Assembly: GCA_002421995.1 (NCBI GenBank)
Contig: DISP01000156.1
Span: 1-64,000 of the forward strand
Direction: 5' to 3'
Origin: Bacteroidales bacterium UBA6207
GTDB lineage: Bacteria > Bacteroidota > Bacteroidia > Bacteroidales > F082
Length of the DNA: 64,000 bases
Shown: positions 1-8,850 of the stretch, piece by piece
Position numbering within the stretch: the first letter of the stretch is position 1
Layout: each line of letters opens with the position of its first letter
Position numbers and translations under genes: made by a program
The notes under the pieces: generated by a model
The model's input: only the letters and a program-made list of their open reading frames with translations
Told to the model about the DNA's origin: nothing
Databases searched by the model: none

Positions 1-1
1 T

Positions 2-715
2 CAATCAAAGCCTGCCGCCTGGACGAATCTTGATTTTGAAACACTCAAAGACTCTGTTTATCATTTTACTTATGCTGTTGCTGCTGCAATGAAGCCCGGT
101 ATTCTTCAAATTGGAAACGAAATCAATGCCGGCTTGCTATGGCCCGAGGGACACAGATCAAATATTTTTCAAATGAGGGCATTGCTTTCCGAAGGAATCA
201 GGGCATGCAGAGAGGCATCGCCAAAAACAAAAATCATGTTGCATTATGCCGGACACCAAAACGCATTGTCATTCTTTGAACCATTCGTCAACCTTGATTT
301 TGATTTAATCGGACTTTCCTATTACCCCATCTGGCACGGAAAATCACTTGATGAGCTTGGGACCTCCATTCAAAACCTTAAAAACACCTACAATAAAGAA
401 GTCATCATTGCAGAAACGAGCTATCCGTTTTCGTTTGGCTGGGCCGATTGGACGAACAATGTTTTAGGTAATTCAGGTCAGATCATCAGCAGTTTTCCGG
501 CAAGTCCGCAGGGACAAAGCGACTTTTTGCAGGCACTTGACGCGAAAATAGGCGAAGCAGGCGGAAAAGGATGGGCCTACTGGGGAGCAGAATGGGTTGC
601 CTCAAAAGGTGATCAGGCATCAAATGGTTCAAGTTGGGAGAATCAGGCACTATGGGATTTCGATTTTAATGCGCTTCCGGCAGTCAATGCTTTTGTAAGA
701 CCGGTTGGTAAATGA
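2..715 (+). CDS. Glycoside hydrolase family 53 (endo-beta-1,4-galactanase), 5' truncated
   Basis: The frame is open from the window edge to the TGA at 713-715, so this is the C-terminal part (about 237 codons) of a longer enzyme. GH53 enzymes cleave beta-1,4-galactan side chains of pectin and arabinogalactan. The two catalytic glutamates are visible: the acid/base in the strand-4 motif QIGNE (about 109-123) and the nucleophile in IAETSYPF (about 409-432). GLSYYPIWHG between them is also typical of the family, as is the aromatic YWGAEW near the end. The protein ends shortly after the barrel; there is no T9SS sorting tail or extra binding module in this part. Its export signal would lie outside the window. 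The family is well supported; the exact polysaccharide is inferred. Confidence 0.88.
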   Translation, partial: QSKPAAWTNLDFETLKDSVYHFTYAVAAAMKPGILQIGNEINAGLLWPEGHRSNIFQMRALLSEGIRACREASPKTKIMLHYAGHQNALSFFEPFVNLDFDLIGLSYYPIWHGKSLDELGTSIQNLKNTYNKEVIIAETSYPFSFGWADWTNNVLGNSGQIISSFPASPQGQSDFLQALDAKIGEAGGKGWAYWGAEWVASKGDQASNGSSWENQALWDFDFNALPAVNAFVRPVGK

Positions 716-851
716 AAAGAAAGCGATTTTCCTGATTCACTTATCTGTTTCGCTAACATATTGGATTACTGAACCTTAAAATTCATATTTTTACTTTGAG
801 CATGAAATCACAAATGAGCTCTGGGATAAAATCAATAAAAAGTGAATCCAA

Positions 852-883
852 TTGTTTGGATATCAAATAAAGTTGTATATTTG
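852..883 (+). promoter_or_regulatory. Bacteroidota-type promoter for rplS
   Basis: The -7 element TATATTTG (876-883) matches TAnnTTTG exactly. TTG/TTTG triplets at 852-854 and 855-858 lie 17-21 bases upstream and serve as the -33 element. It leaves a leader of about 40 bases before rplS. Confidence 0.75.
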
Positions 884-928
884 CACTCATTTTTGAGTTA
901 AGCACTACATTAAAATATCTATCTAAAG

Positions 929-1282
929 ATGAGCAAGAACGCCTTTATTCAGTACGTGGAAGACCAAGTAGCCGTTAAAGAATTCCCGAATTTCCAAGCT
1001 GGTGATACAATTACCGTAACCTATAAAATCATTGAAGGAAACAAAGAACGTCTTCAAAAATTTCAGGGTGTAGTTATACAGCGTGTTGGTGGAGGCCCAA
1101 CTGCAACATTTACAGTAAGAAAGATTTCGAACAACGTTGGTGTTGAGCGTATCTTCCCTGTTTCATCTCCTTTTATTGATGAGATTGAAGTAAACAAAAA
1201 AGGCCGTGTCAGAAGAGCCCGTATCTTCTACCTGCGCAACCTGCGTGGCAAGAAAGCCCGTATCCGCGAAGCACGCCGATAA
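929..1282 (+). CDS. rplS: 50S ribosomal protein L19
   Basis: L19 binds 23S rRNA at the interface of the two ribosomal subunits. The 117-residue length is standard. Family blocks are visible: the central [16 protein letters not shown] segment, [15 protein letters not shown], the strand [18 protein letters not shown], and the basic C-terminus [20 protein letters not shown]. In many bacteria rplS follows trmD and rimM; here it stands alone with its own promoter and a terminator directly downstream, so it is probably monocistronic. The ATG at 929 fits the family's N-terminus. Confidence 0.98.
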   Translation: MSKNAFIQYVEDQVAVKEFPNFQAGDTITVTYKIIEGNKERLQKFQGVVIQRVGGGPTATFTVRKISNNVGVERIFPVSSPFIDEIEVNKKGRVRRARIFYLRNLRGKKARIREARR

Positions 1283-1300
1283 GAAATTTAAAAGCAAAAA

Positions 1301-1331
1301 AAATCCTGACCAAATGGTCAGGATTTTTTTT
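1301..1331. terminator. Bidirectional intrinsic terminator between rplS and rlmB
   Basis: An 11-bp perfect stem (AAATCCTGACC ... GGTCAGGATTT) with an AAAT loop is followed by a T-tract on the plus strand and preceded by an A-tract, which is a T-tract on the minus strand. It serves the two convergent genes; the rlmB stop lies inside the T-run. Confidence 0.9.
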
Positions 1332-2082
1332 ATTCTTTTATTTGTCGTTGCCGCACTATTTCGTAGCAGGCCACACCGGCAGCCACTGATACGTTGAGCG
1401 ATTGAATTTCTCCCAGCATCGGCATTTTCACGCGCACATCAGCCAGTTTTAGATATTCTTCAGAGATACCCACGTCTTCTGAGCCCAAAATCAGTGCCAC
1501 CGGGCCCGATAAGTCAGCCTCCCAGTAGTTGACAGCAGCTTTTTCGGTGATTGCTGCCACCTTTAAGCCGGATTCTTTTAAAAAGGTAATGGCAGTTTTC
1601 AGGTTATCTTCCCTGCAAACATTGATTCGGTGCAGAGCTCCGGTTGAGGTTTTCACCGCATCGGCATTTATCAGAGCAGAACCGCGGCTGGGAAGAACAA
1701 TTGCATGAGCGCCGCTGGCTTCGGCAGTACGGGCTATGGCACCTATATTTCTAACATCAGTCAATTTATCCAGGATCAGCATAAAAGGCTCCATACCGGC
1801 CTCAAAAATCATTGGCAGCAGCGAAGCGAGTTTCTGGTAGGTTATCTGTGCTGTATAAGCCAACACACCCTGGTGGTTTCGCTTTGTCAGGCGGTTTAGC
1901 TTCTCAAGGGGAACCATCTGAACAGGAATCCCAAGGTGGCGTGCCAGGCTGGTAAGTTCGTGTGTCTGTGGCGATCTCACAGAGTTTTGCAACAAGATTT
2001 TCTCTACCTCCGTACCTGCTTTCAAGGCCTCGATAACAGGCCTCATTCCAAAAATAAATTCGTTTTCTACGGTTCTTTCCAT
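1330..2082 (-). CDS. rlmB: 23S rRNA (guanosine-2'-O-)-methyltransferase RlmB-type, SpoU/TrmH family
   Basis: A SPOUT methyltransferase that 2'-O-methylates rRNA using S-adenosylmethionine bound in a trefoil knot. It has the N-terminal substrate-binding domain (FIFGMRPVIEALKAG onward) and the three SpoU motifs: NIGAIARTAEASGA with the catalytic Arg, LILGSEDVGIS, and IQSLNVSVAAGVA. In E. coli RlmB modifies G2251; the TrmH-like group also contains tRNA enzymes, so the target is inferred. The open frame extends 12 codons further, to an ATG at 2118. I prefer the ATG at 2082 because homologues begin just before the FIFG motif and the resulting 250 residues match the family length. Confidence 0.85.
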   Translation of the reverse strand: MERTVENEFIFGMRPVIEALKAGTEVEKILLQNSVRSPQTHELTSLARHLGIPVQMVPLEKLNRLTKRNHQGVLAYTAQITYQKLASLLPMIFEAGMEPFMLILDKLTDVRNIGAIARTAEASGAHAIVLPSRGSALINADAVKTSTGALHRINVCREDNLKTAITFLKESGLKVAAITEKAAVNYWEADLSGPVALILGSEDVGISEEYLKLADVRVKMPMLGEIQSLNVSVAAGVACYEIVRQRQIKE

Positions 2083-2329
2083 CAATTCAAAATATCCTTC
2101 AAAAGTAATGCCTTTCATTCAATAATTGCCGCAAACATTTAAATCGCTGCTGCACTGTCAACAATTCAGGATGTTAGTCGCTCCGTTAGGCTGCTGATCA
2201 GACCAATGAGATAAACGCCCTGAACATTTCTTCCGGACAGCACAAGCCATGCGAATGAAAAATCGCAAAGAAAATTGAAAAAAACTTTGTTCATTGCACT
2301 AAGTTGCTTTAAATTTACATAAAAATGTC

Positions 2330-3130
2330 ATGAAAAGTGCTTTGTTTTCAGTTTTCCTGTTTTTGGCAGTACAAATAACAGCCATCGCACAGTTCATTCA
2401 GGAGGCCGAAACAGTCTCCTCAAAAAAGCTTACGCAGTCGTTTCTGAATCGTGCAATGCAATACCCTGTGGAATCGCTCACCAACAGTGCAGAGGGCAGG
2501 GTTCGTGTTGGCTTTGTTGTCCAAACAAATGGAATGTGTACTGACTTTCATATCATTAAGGGTGTAAATGATGTATTAAACCGGGAAGCTATCCGACTTT
2601 TGAAGAAAATACTTTGGAAACCTGCAACCGAAAACGGCAAGCCCATTGCGTCATCAGCAGAGATGGATATTGTTTTCAACAAAAAGCAATACTTGCGGCA
2701 TAAGAAAAATGAAACCCTTTTGCAGCACGACTTTCAGGATATTTCTATTGACACAAGCGGACAAATTTTTAATTTTGCGCTGTTAACCGCGCAACCATAT
2801 CCATTGCTTGAAAAAACTTACCGGAATTTGAACCACTACATTAATTCGAACCTGAAATATCCTGAGGCTGCAAAAACAGGAGGAATACAGGGAAGTGTGA
2901 AACTTGGATTCGTTGTTGAAGAAGACGGAATTGCTTCTAACATCCATATTCTTGAATCTGTTGGAGGTGGTTGCGATCAGGAAGCAATCAGAATTCTTGA
3001 ATCGCTGCATTGGTTTCCGGGAATCGCAAACGAAAAAAGGGTAAGAAGCCAAACAACCTTTGATGTGGTTTTCAAACTAAACGAGAACAGACAACATCAG
3101 ATTCCCAACAGGCAATCTGGTGGACTTTAA
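2330..3130 (+). CDS. Exported protein with two tandem TonB C-terminal domains
   Basis: A 266-residue protein with an N-terminal signal peptide (hydrophobic stretch to about residue 20, ending AIAQ). Two copies of the TonB C-terminal fold follow: residues about 40-125 (EGRVRVGFVVQTNG, then REAIRLLKKILWKPA) and about 165-255 (QGSVKLGFVVEEDG, then CDQEAIRILESLHWFPG). Unlike a genuine TonB it lacks a retained membrane anchor and a proline-rich periplasmic spanner, so it probably does not energise transporters with ExbBD. Many Bacteroidota carry such stand-alone periplasmic TonB_C proteins of unknown role. It is 20 bases upstream of the DUF3078 gene and probably co-transcribed with it. Confidence 0.8.
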   Translation: MKSALFSVFLFLAVQITAIAQFIQEAETVSSKKLTQSFLNRAMQYPVESLTNSAEGRVRVGFVVQTNGMCTDFHIIKGVNDVLNREAIRLLKKILWKPATENGKPIASSAEMDIVFNKKQYLRHKKNETLLQHDFQDISIDTSGQIFNFALLTAQPYPLLEKTYRNLNHYINSNLKYPEAAKTGGIQGSVKLGFVVEEDGIASNIHILESVGGGCDQEAIRILESLHWFPGIANEKRVRSQTTFDVVFKLNENRQHQIPNRQSGGL

Positions 3131-3150
3131 TAACACTAAACACTTGACAC

Positions 3151-4023
3151 ATGAAAAAAACATTGTTACTTGCATTGATTATCAGCCTCGCCGGACTACA
3201 AACACAAGCCCAAACCGAAGGCGAATCAAATTGGAAATCCCAGGGCAAAATTGGTATTAATTTCTCGCAGAGTCAATTTACAAACTGGGCTGCCGGCGGT
3301 CAAAATGCATTGAATGCACTCGGACTGTTCAATTACAAGCTAAATTACAAAAAAGAGAAACACATTTGGGACAACAGTCTTGATATGGCATTGGGCTACA
3401 GTCATATAGGTCAGGCAAAACTAATGAAGACCGACGACAGGATTGAGTTCAATTCACTGTATGGCAAAAATGCAACAGAAAAACTTTTCTATAGCATCTC
3501 TTTCTCCTTTAAAACCCAGTTTGCCGATGGTTTTGACTATAAGGTTGATTCCACAACCCCAATTTCAGGCTTTTTTGCTCCTGCTTATACAACACTCGGG
3601 CTTGGATTGGAGTACAAACCCACTTCCTACCTTTCATTCAACTTTTCACCACTCACCGGTAGAGTTACCATGGTAATGGATCAAAAACTGGCAGATTCAG
3701 GAAGTTTTGGTGTTGAAAAAGGCAAAAACATCCGCTTCGAACTGGGTGCAAAAGCCTCAGTGAAACTCGAAAAGGAAGTTTTTAAAAATGTGACCATAGG
3801 CACAAAGCTTGAGCTTTTCAGTGATTACCTGAAAAACCCTTCGAGTATAGATGTTGACTGGCAGGCCATGATCAATATGAAAGTAAACAAATGGTTGAAC
3901 GCCAACATATCAACACATTTAATCTATGATGAAGACATCATGATCACTGATGTGGATGGCAATAAAGGTCCGCGCACACAGTTCAAGGAAGTGCTGAGCA
4001 TCGGCCTGAGTCATTCATTTTAA
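3151..4023 (+). CDS. DUF3078 family outer-membrane protein
   Basis: A 290-residue exported protein of a family restricted largely to Bacteroidota and of unknown function. There is a clear signal peptide (residues 1-20, ending TQAQ), then the family's opening pattern GKIGINFSQSQFTNWAAGGQNALN. Alternating hydrophobic/polar strands ending in an aromatic (final ...LSIGLSHSF) suggest a small beta-barrel whose terminal Phe is the BAM recognition signal. The middle gene of a likely three-gene set (2330-4547); the next start lies only 2 bases after its stop. Confidence 0.85.
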   Translation: MKKTLLLALIISLAGLQTQAQTEGESNWKSQGKIGINFSQSQFTNWAAGGQNALNALGLFNYKLNYKKEKHIWDNSLDMALGYSHIGQAKLMKTDDRIEFNSLYGKNATEKLFYSISFSFKTQFADGFDYKVDSTTPISGFFAPAYTTLGLGLEYKPTSYLSFNFSPLTGRVTMVMDQKLADSGSFGVEKGKNIRFELGAKASVKLEKEVFKNVTIGTKLELFSDYLKNPSSIDVDWQAMINMKVNKWLNANISTHLIYDEDIMITDVDGNKGPRTQFKEVLSIGLSHSF

Positions 4024-4025
4024 CA

Positions 4026-4547
4026 ATGGTTAAAATCGGTTTATTATCAGACACCCACGGATCACTGCATCCGCGGGTGTTTGACTTTTTTAAGGATTGT
4101 GATGAAATCTGGCATGCCGGTGATGTCGGCAGTTTGCAGGTGATTCGGCAGTTAGAGAATTTCAAAAAACTAAGGGGAGTTTACGGCAATATTGATGGCA
4201 ATGATATAAGAACTGAGTTACCTGAATTTCAAGTATTTAACATTGAATACGTTAAAGTTTTAATCACCCACATTGCAGGTTATCCGGGAAAATTCAACAA
4301 GACAGTCCTAAGCGAAATAAAAAAACATGCGCCGGATATCGTTGTTGCAGGCCACTCACATATATTAAAGGTGATGTATGACAACCGCAATAAATTACTT
4401 TTCATCAACCCGGGAGCTGCCGGCAACCATGGCTTTCACCACAAGATAACATGGCTCAGGTTTCAGATTGACGGCAAGGAATTCAAAGAAATGGAGATCA
4501 TGGAAATTGACAGACCCAGCTTATCGGATGCGGTCAACAGAACGTAG
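4026..4547 (+). CDS. YfcE-type metallophosphoesterase
   Basis: A 173-residue calcineurin-like phosphodiesterase of the MJ0936/YfcE group, which hydrolyses phosphodiester bonds with two active-site metals. The metal-binding motifs are in order: SDTHG near the N-terminus, WHAGDVG, GNIDGND, and VAGHSH with the following NPGAAG. The physiological substrate is unknown for the family. It starts 2 bases after the DUF3078 stop, indicating translational coupling, and its last 27 bases overlap the convergent DUF4293 gene, so no terminator separates them. Confidence 0.92.
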   Translation: MVKIGLLSDTHGSLHPRVFDFFKDCDEIWHAGDVGSLQVIRQLENFKKLRGVYGNIDGNDIRTELPEFQVFNIEYVKVLITHIAGYPGKFNKTVLSEIKKHAPDIVVAGHSHILKVMYDNRNKLLFINPGAAGNHGFHHKITWLRFQIDGKEFKEMEIMEIDRPSLSDAVNRT

Positions 4548-4991
4548 GAGTTTGATGTCCTTTTTGATAAAGTGCATAGCGGCATAGGAAAATGCAAGCG
4601 CAATAACCGGTAAAAATGCGCCCGTCTCATAAGACGCCTCAGCACCCGACATTTTCGAAATATCCGAAGCATAATACAACAGCAAAACAGCTGTCAGGAC
4701 GATTGAAAGCAACATGTTTGAGCGCATGAGCTTGTATTGAAAAGAAAGTTTTTTATACTTAAAAATCGCAAAAAGAGGAAGAATAACTAAAACCAGAGTC
4801 AACGCAATCAGAGGCAATAAGTAGGCAAAGCCTGTCAGTACCTGGGCGGCAGGAAGATGTTCTTTTAACTGAAAAACAAAGAAAGCGATCGTGTGTTCGT
4901 TACCATAGAACCAGGCAATAGGAAAAATAAAAAGTAAAATCGCTGATAATGAGGCCAATGCCATAAATACTGATTGTAAACGCTGAATCAT
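4521..4991 (-). CDS. DUF4293 family small integral membrane protein
   Basis: A 156-residue protein starting MIQRLQSVFMALASL, the characteristic N-terminus of this Bacteroidota family of unknown function. Four transmembrane helices are apparent: about residues 5-27, 50-75, 88-105 and 125-142. The C-terminus is a short basic tail (KKDIKLLRSVDRIR). It has its own -7 element (TATCTTTG on the minus strand at 5011-5018), divergent from rho, and its 3' end overlaps the YfcE-like gene by 27 bases. Confidence 0.85.
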   Translation of the reverse strand: MIQRLQSVFMALASLSAILLFIFPIAWFYGNEHTIAFFVFQLKEHLPAAQVLTGFAYLLPLIALTLVLVILPLFAIFKYKKLSFQYKLMRSNMLLSIVLTAVLLLYYASDISKMSGAEASYETGAFLPVIALAFSYAAMHFIKKDIKLLRSVDRIR

Positions 4992-5010
4992 ATCCGGTTA
5001 AATTTTTGAG

Positions 5011-5018
5011 CAAAGATA
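5011..5018 (-). promoter_or_regulatory. -7 promoter element for the DUF4293 gene
   Basis: Minus strand reads TATCTTTG, an exact TAnnTTTG match 20 bases upstream of the start codon. No good TTG is found at the -33 distance. Confidence 0.5.
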
Positions 5019-5142
5019 TCCAACAAAACCATAAGTTCAGACGTGTATCATCTCCCGATAAAAAAAAGATGCGTTCGATGCATGAGCTAAGCCCCTAATT
5101 CAAACAAAAAAAAATATTGCAACTAAGATATTTCACTTATTT

Positions 5143-5173
5143 TTGGAAAAGATTAAAAACTTGTTTATTTTTG
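5143..5173 (+). promoter_or_regulatory. Promoter of rho with about 100-base leader
   Basis: -33 TTG at 5143-5145, 20-base spacer, -7 TATTTTTG at 5166-5173. Transcription would start near 5180, leaving about 100 untranslated bases before rho. In E. coli rho is autoregulated through its leader; a similar arrangement is possible here but cannot be shown from sequence. Confidence 0.7.
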
Positions 5174-5281
5174 CCACTCATATTACTAAGATTACAATTT
5201 ATTTATTACTCTTGGCAGTGCGACTCAAAGTGCTGTTGTGTTTCGTAAGACTTCGTAGTGAATCATTAAATATTCCATCAC

Positions 5282-7354
5282 ATGTATGATATTGTAGAGC
5301 TTAACAATAAGCTTGTTGGTGAGTTGAGAGAAATCGCCAAAGAATTAAACATTCAAAAAGCAGAGAAACTGTTGAAGCAAGACCTTATTTACCAGATACT
5401 TGATCAACAGGCACTCATTCCACAAGCTGCTGAAACCGTTAAACCTTCTGGTCGCAACGATAAAAAACCTGGGCAAAAAAAGGAAGATAAAGGCAAGAAA
5501 CCGCAACAGAAGAAAGCTGATGTTCCTGCTGAAAAGAAGGATGTGGCTGTATCTGCTGAAAAGAAAGCTGAGGCTGCTCCTGCAAAACCGGCTGAGCCTG
5601 TTGCAGAAGTTGTCAAGGAAGAAGTATCGGTTCAGCCCAAACAGGTATCAACACCTGAAAAACAGGAACAGTTCAACGACCGCCGCGAACCCAGAAAACG
5701 CATGAAACCTCAGGCCGCTGCCTCAACAGCCAAATTGAGTCCGCTGCCGGAAGAATCACTGAGCGAAAGCGCAGAACAGGAATCTATAAAAAAACCTCTG
5801 GAACCAATCAAAGCTGAGCCACGGCCTGCTGTTAGACCCACTCAGGAAACAAGACCATTCGGAAACGATCAGCAGCGCCAGCAGCCGCGTGGCGAGCAGC
5901 GTGGTGATCAGCGTTTTCCAAGAAGAGAAGAGGATGGCGACAGACGCGAGTTCAGAAAACCTGAAAACCAACAGCGGTATGATGACCGTCCACAGCGCGA
6001 GGATCGTCCGGTGCAACAAGACAGACAACAGAACTACGATCGCCAGGGCGACAGGCAGTATCAAAACGAAAGATCTGCCTATCAGGAAAGATCACAGCAA
6101 CAGGATAAAAGCTATCAGTCGGACAGAAGCCAGTACCAGGATAGACCCCAGATGCAGCAAAACGATCAGAACCAGCGCAGGGAACAACAACAGCAACAAC
6201 AACAAAAACCAAAAAAAGAAGAATACACTTTTGAGTTTGAAGGTATTGTTGCAGCCGAAGGCGTACTCGAAATCATGCCTGATGGATACGGTTTTTTGAG
6301 ATCCTCGGACTATAACTACCTCAATTCTCCCGATGATATTTATGTTTCGCAATCGCAAATCAAGCTTTTTGGCTTGAAAACCGGCGACACCGTGAAAGGA
6401 ACAATACGTCCGCCACGCGAAATAGAGAAGTATTTTCCATTGATTAAAGTTGATTCGATCAATGGCAAACATCCTGACGAAGTGCGCGACCGTATTCCGT
6501 TTGATTTTCTCACACCTTTGTTTCCTGAAGAAAAATTCAACCTCACCGGGCATGCCGAAAACACAATGTCAACACGCATTATGGATCTTTTTGCCCCGAT
6601 TGGCAAAGGTCAGCGTGGTTTGATTGTGGCACAGCCTAAAACAGGAAAAACTGTTTTGCTCAAAGAGGTTGCAAACGCCATTGCAAAAAATCATCCGGAA
6701 GCATACCTTATCATTCTTTTGATTGATGAGCGTCCTGAAGAAGTTACCGACATGGCACGCAGCGTAAGAGCCGAAGTTATATCTTCAACTTTTGACGAAC
6801 CGGCAGAAAAGCATGTTAAAATTGCCAACATCGTGCTCGAAAAAGCAAAAAGACTCACCGAATGCGGTCATGATGTCGTCATCCTGCTCGACTCGATCAC
6901 ACGTTTAGCACGTGCCTACAACACCGTTTCGCCCGCCTCAGGCAAAGTACTTTCAGGTGGTGTTGAAGCCAATGCACTGCAAAAACCAAAACGTTTCTTT
7001 GGTGCCGCCAGAAAAATCGAAAACGGAGGATCGCTCACCATTATCGCCACTGCACTCATTGATACAGGATCAAAAATGGACGAGGTAATCTTTGAAGAGT
7101 TTAAGGGAACAGGAAACATGGAGCTCCAACTCGACCGTCGCCTTTCCAACAAACGTATCTGGCCTGCTATTGATATCGTTTCGTCGAGCACCAGACGCGA
7201 AGACCTTTTGCTCGACAAAGACACCATGCAACGTGTATGGATTCTGCGCAACCACCTGGCCGATATGAATCCAATCGAAGCTATGGAGTTTTTGAAGGAC
7301 CGTATGCGCTATACGCAAACAAACGAAGAGTTTTTAATCTCAATGAACAGCTAA
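5282..7354 (+). CDS. rho: Transcription termination factor Rho with long disordered insert
   Basis: Rho is the hexameric RNA-dependent ATPase that ends transcription at C-rich unstructured RNA. The 690-residue product is far longer than the 419 of E. coli. Residues 1-45 are the Rho_N helical domain. About 46-312 form a low-complexity segment: first K/A/E/P-rich, then R/D/Q-rich with many QxRxxY repeats and a run of seven Gln. About 313-390 are the RNA-binding cold-shock domain ([16 protein letters not shown]). The ATPase core follows with the Walker A motif QPKTGKT at residues 451-457, the Walker B strand [11 protein letters not shown] and the Q-loop region [19 protein letters not shown]. All catalytic elements are present. 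Long inserts at this position are characteristic of Bacteroidota Rho. Confidence 0.98.
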   Translation: MYDIVELNNKLVGELREIAKELNIQKAEKLLKQDLIYQILDQQALIPQAAETVKPSGRNDKKPGQKKEDKGKKPQQKKADVPAEKKDVAVSAEKKAEAAPAKPAEPVAEVVKEEVSVQPKQVSTPEKQEQFNDRREPRKRMKPQAAASTAKLSPLPEESLSESAEQESIKKPLEPIKAEPRPAVRPTQETRPFGNDQQRQQPRGEQRGDQRFPRREEDGDRREFRKPENQQRYDDRPQREDRPVQQDRQQNYDRQGDRQYQNERSAYQERSQQQDKSYQSDRSQYQDRPQMQQNDQNQRREQQQQQQQKPKKEEYTFEFEGIVAAEGVLEIMPDGYGFLRSSDYNYLNSPDDIYVSQSQIKLFGLKTGDTVKGTIRPPREIEKYFPLIKVDSINGKHPDEVRDRIPFDFLTPLFPEEKFNLTGHAENTMSTRIMDLFAPIGKGQRGLIVAQPKTGKTVLLKEVANAIAKNHPEAYLIILLIDERPEEVTDMARSVRAEVISSTFDEPAEKHVKIANIVLEKAKRLTECGHDVVILLDSITRLARAYNTVSPASGKVLSGGVEANALQKPKRFFGAARKIENGGSLTIIATALIDTGSKMDEVIFEEFKGTGNMELQLDRRLSNKRIWPAIDIVSSSTRREDLLLDKDTMQRVWILRNHLADMNPIEAMEFLKDRMRYTQTNEEFLISMNS

Positions 7355-7360
7355 AACTTA

Positions 7361-7386
7361 AAAGCCGGTTTCGACCGGCTTTTTTT
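7361..7386. terminator. Intrinsic terminator between rho and mpl
   Basis: AAAGCCGGT - TTCG - ACCGGCTTT stem-loop with a stable UUCG-type tetraloop, followed by a T-tract that reaches into the stop codon of the convergent mpl gene. Confidence 0.92.
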
Positions 7387-8743
7387 ATGATAGCTTTAAA
7401 AGATCTTTCAACTTTGAAAAGTCAATTCCCCTGAAACTGCCGGAGCTCATCATTGCAATAACAGCAGGCAACTGAATATGAGTTTCGATAATCGCCAGCA
7501 AATCTTCCGATGTAGTGACAACAAAAAGTGCCTCCCTTCCAAAAGCTGTTTGTATTATCTCGTGCGTCATGAGTTCAAGTCGCTTGAGCTCAACAGCATG
7601 CTGATCGTAGAAGACAACTGCCAGATCGGCTGCATCGAGGGTTCCTTTGTATTGATTAATAAACGAAGCACTCAGACTGCTAAAAGTATGCAGCTCCAAA
7701 CAGATGATCAATTGTGAATCGGGAAATTTCAGTCTTAGTGCCTCAGCACTTGCTTTCACCTTGGAAGGTGCATGGGCAAAATCGCGGTACAACGCAGCCA
7801 CATCTGATTTTGCAACCAATTCAAGTCGTTTTGATGCACCTTTAAATGATGACAAAGCATCGTAAATCAACTCATTGTCAATACCCAGTAAGCTGCAAAT
7901 TTGTACAGCTGCGCTTAGGTTGGATAAATTATGGCGACCAAAAACAGCGAGATGTTTCTTTTCGCCGGCAGGCGATTGCACATAAGTTTCGCCGTTTGCC
8001 ATCGTGCAGGCATGTGTGGTGTAGGCAATTTTATTGCATTCAGCCACTGAGGCTAATGCTACAACTTCCTGGTCTTCTGCGTTATATACCAGTGTACCAC
8101 CAGGTTCGATCACCGAGATAAACTGCCGAAACTGATTGAGGTAATCCTCAAACCGTGGAAACACATTCACATGGTCCCAGCCAATGCCGCTGATAAGCGC
8201 AATATGTGGGCGGTAGTGTAAAAACTTTGGCCGGGGATCAATCGGTGAAGTGAGGTATTCATCACCCTCCATCAGCATCCAGGTGGCATCGTCAGAAAGA
8301 CGCACCATCACTTCAAAACCCTCGAGCTGTGCCCCAACCATATAATCAATCTTCAAACCGGCATGATCAACAATATGCAAAATCATGGAGGTGATTGTAG
8401 TTTTTCCATGACTTCCGCCAATGACAATACGTTTTTTATTTTTTGATTGCTCGTAAAGAAATTCGGGATAAGAAAAAATCTTCAGCCCCATTTCGGTAGC
8501 TTTAAGCAGCTCAGGATTATCTTTGCGTGCATGCATTCCAAGAATAACAGCATCAAGACCAGTATGTATTTTTTCGGGAAACCATCCAACAGATGCCGGC
8601 AGCAAACCATAGTTGCGCAGCCGGGATGATGAAGGTTCAAATATCTCGTCATCACTTCCCGAAACAACATAACCTTTTAGATGGAGTGCGATGGCGAGAT
8701 TGTGCATTGCGCTTCCGCCAATTGCTATAAAATGAACATTCAT
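7385..8743 (-). CDS. mpl: UDP-N-acetylmuramate:tripeptide ligase (Mpl), Mur ligase family
   Basis: Mpl attaches the recycled tripeptide L-Ala-gamma-D-Glu-meso-Dap to UDP-MurNAc, bypassing MurC/D/E in peptidoglycan recycling. The N-terminal Rossmann domain begins HFIAIGGSAMHNLAIAL. The central ATP-binding domain has GGSHGKTTITSMILH and the MLMEGDEY and HVNVFPRFEDY motifs; the C-terminal Mur domain contains YRDFAHAPSKVKAS. Its length of 453 residues fits the family. The open frame reaches 8782, but a minus-strand promoter at 8760-8789 lies within that extension, so the ATG at 8743 is the start. A MurU-like gene at 48 kb would belong to the same recycling process. Confidence 0.9.
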   Translation of the reverse strand: MNVHFIAIGGSAMHNLAIALHLKGYVVSGSDDEIFEPSSSRLRNYGLLPASVGWFPEKIHTGLDAVILGMHARKDNPELLKATEMGLKIFSYPEFLYEQSKNKKRIVIGGSHGKTTITSMILHIVDHAGLKIDYMVGAQLEGFEVMVRLSDDATWMLMEGDEYLTSPIDPRPKFLHYRPHIALISGIGWDHVNVFPRFEDYLNQFRQFISVIEPGGTLVYNAEDQEVVALASVAECNKIAYTTHACTMANGETYVQSPAGEKKHLAVFGRHNLSNLSAAVQICSLLGIDNELIYDALSSFKGASKRLELVAKSDVAALYRDFAHAPSKVKASAEALRLKFPDSQLIICLELHTFSSLSASFINQYKGTLDAADLAVVFYDQHAVELKRLELMTHEIIQTAFGREALFVVTTSEDLLAIIETHIQLPAVIAMMSSGSFRGIDFSKLKDLLKLS

Positions 8744-8759
8744 GTCAGTGATTTTTTCG

Positions 8760-8789
8760 CAAAGATAAGTGCTTGCTGCCAATTCCCAA
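8760..8789 (-). promoter_or_regulatory. Promoter of mpl
   Basis: Minus strand: -33 TTG (8789-8787), 19-base spacer, -7 TATCTTTG (8767-8760). Spacing and both elements match the Bacteroidota consensus. Confidence 0.75.
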
Positions 8790-8822
8790 TGTCGGATTCC
8801 GTATGCATAAGTTCAGAATTGT

Positions 8823-8830
8823 TATATTTG
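8823..8830 (+). promoter_or_regulatory. -7 promoter element of cysH
   Basis: TATATTTG, an exact TAnnTTTG match 20 bases before the ATG at 8851. It shows that the longer frame beginning at 8773 is untranslated upstream DNA. No clear -33 TTG. Confidence 0.65.
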
Positions 8831-8850
8831 CGGCAAACAAAAGCGAAAAA

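Noticed and set aside
6000..6210. Possible CRISPR-like or tandem DNA repeat in rho
   Set aside because: The repetition is in amino-acid composition (Q, R, D, Y); there are no equal repeats with regular spacers.
5404..6553. Open frames opposite and out of frame within the disordered region of rho
   Set aside because: They come from repetitive composition, show no domain or promoter, and overlap a confirmed essential gene.
8744..8782. N-terminal extension of mpl to 8782
   Set aside because: The minus-strand promoter (8760-8789) lies there, and Mur ligase N-termini begin at the Rossmann strand encoded from 8743.
8773..8850. N-terminal extension of cysH to an ATG at 8773
   Set aside because: A perfect -7 element lies at 8823-8830, inside the extension, and the family begins near the ATG at 8851.
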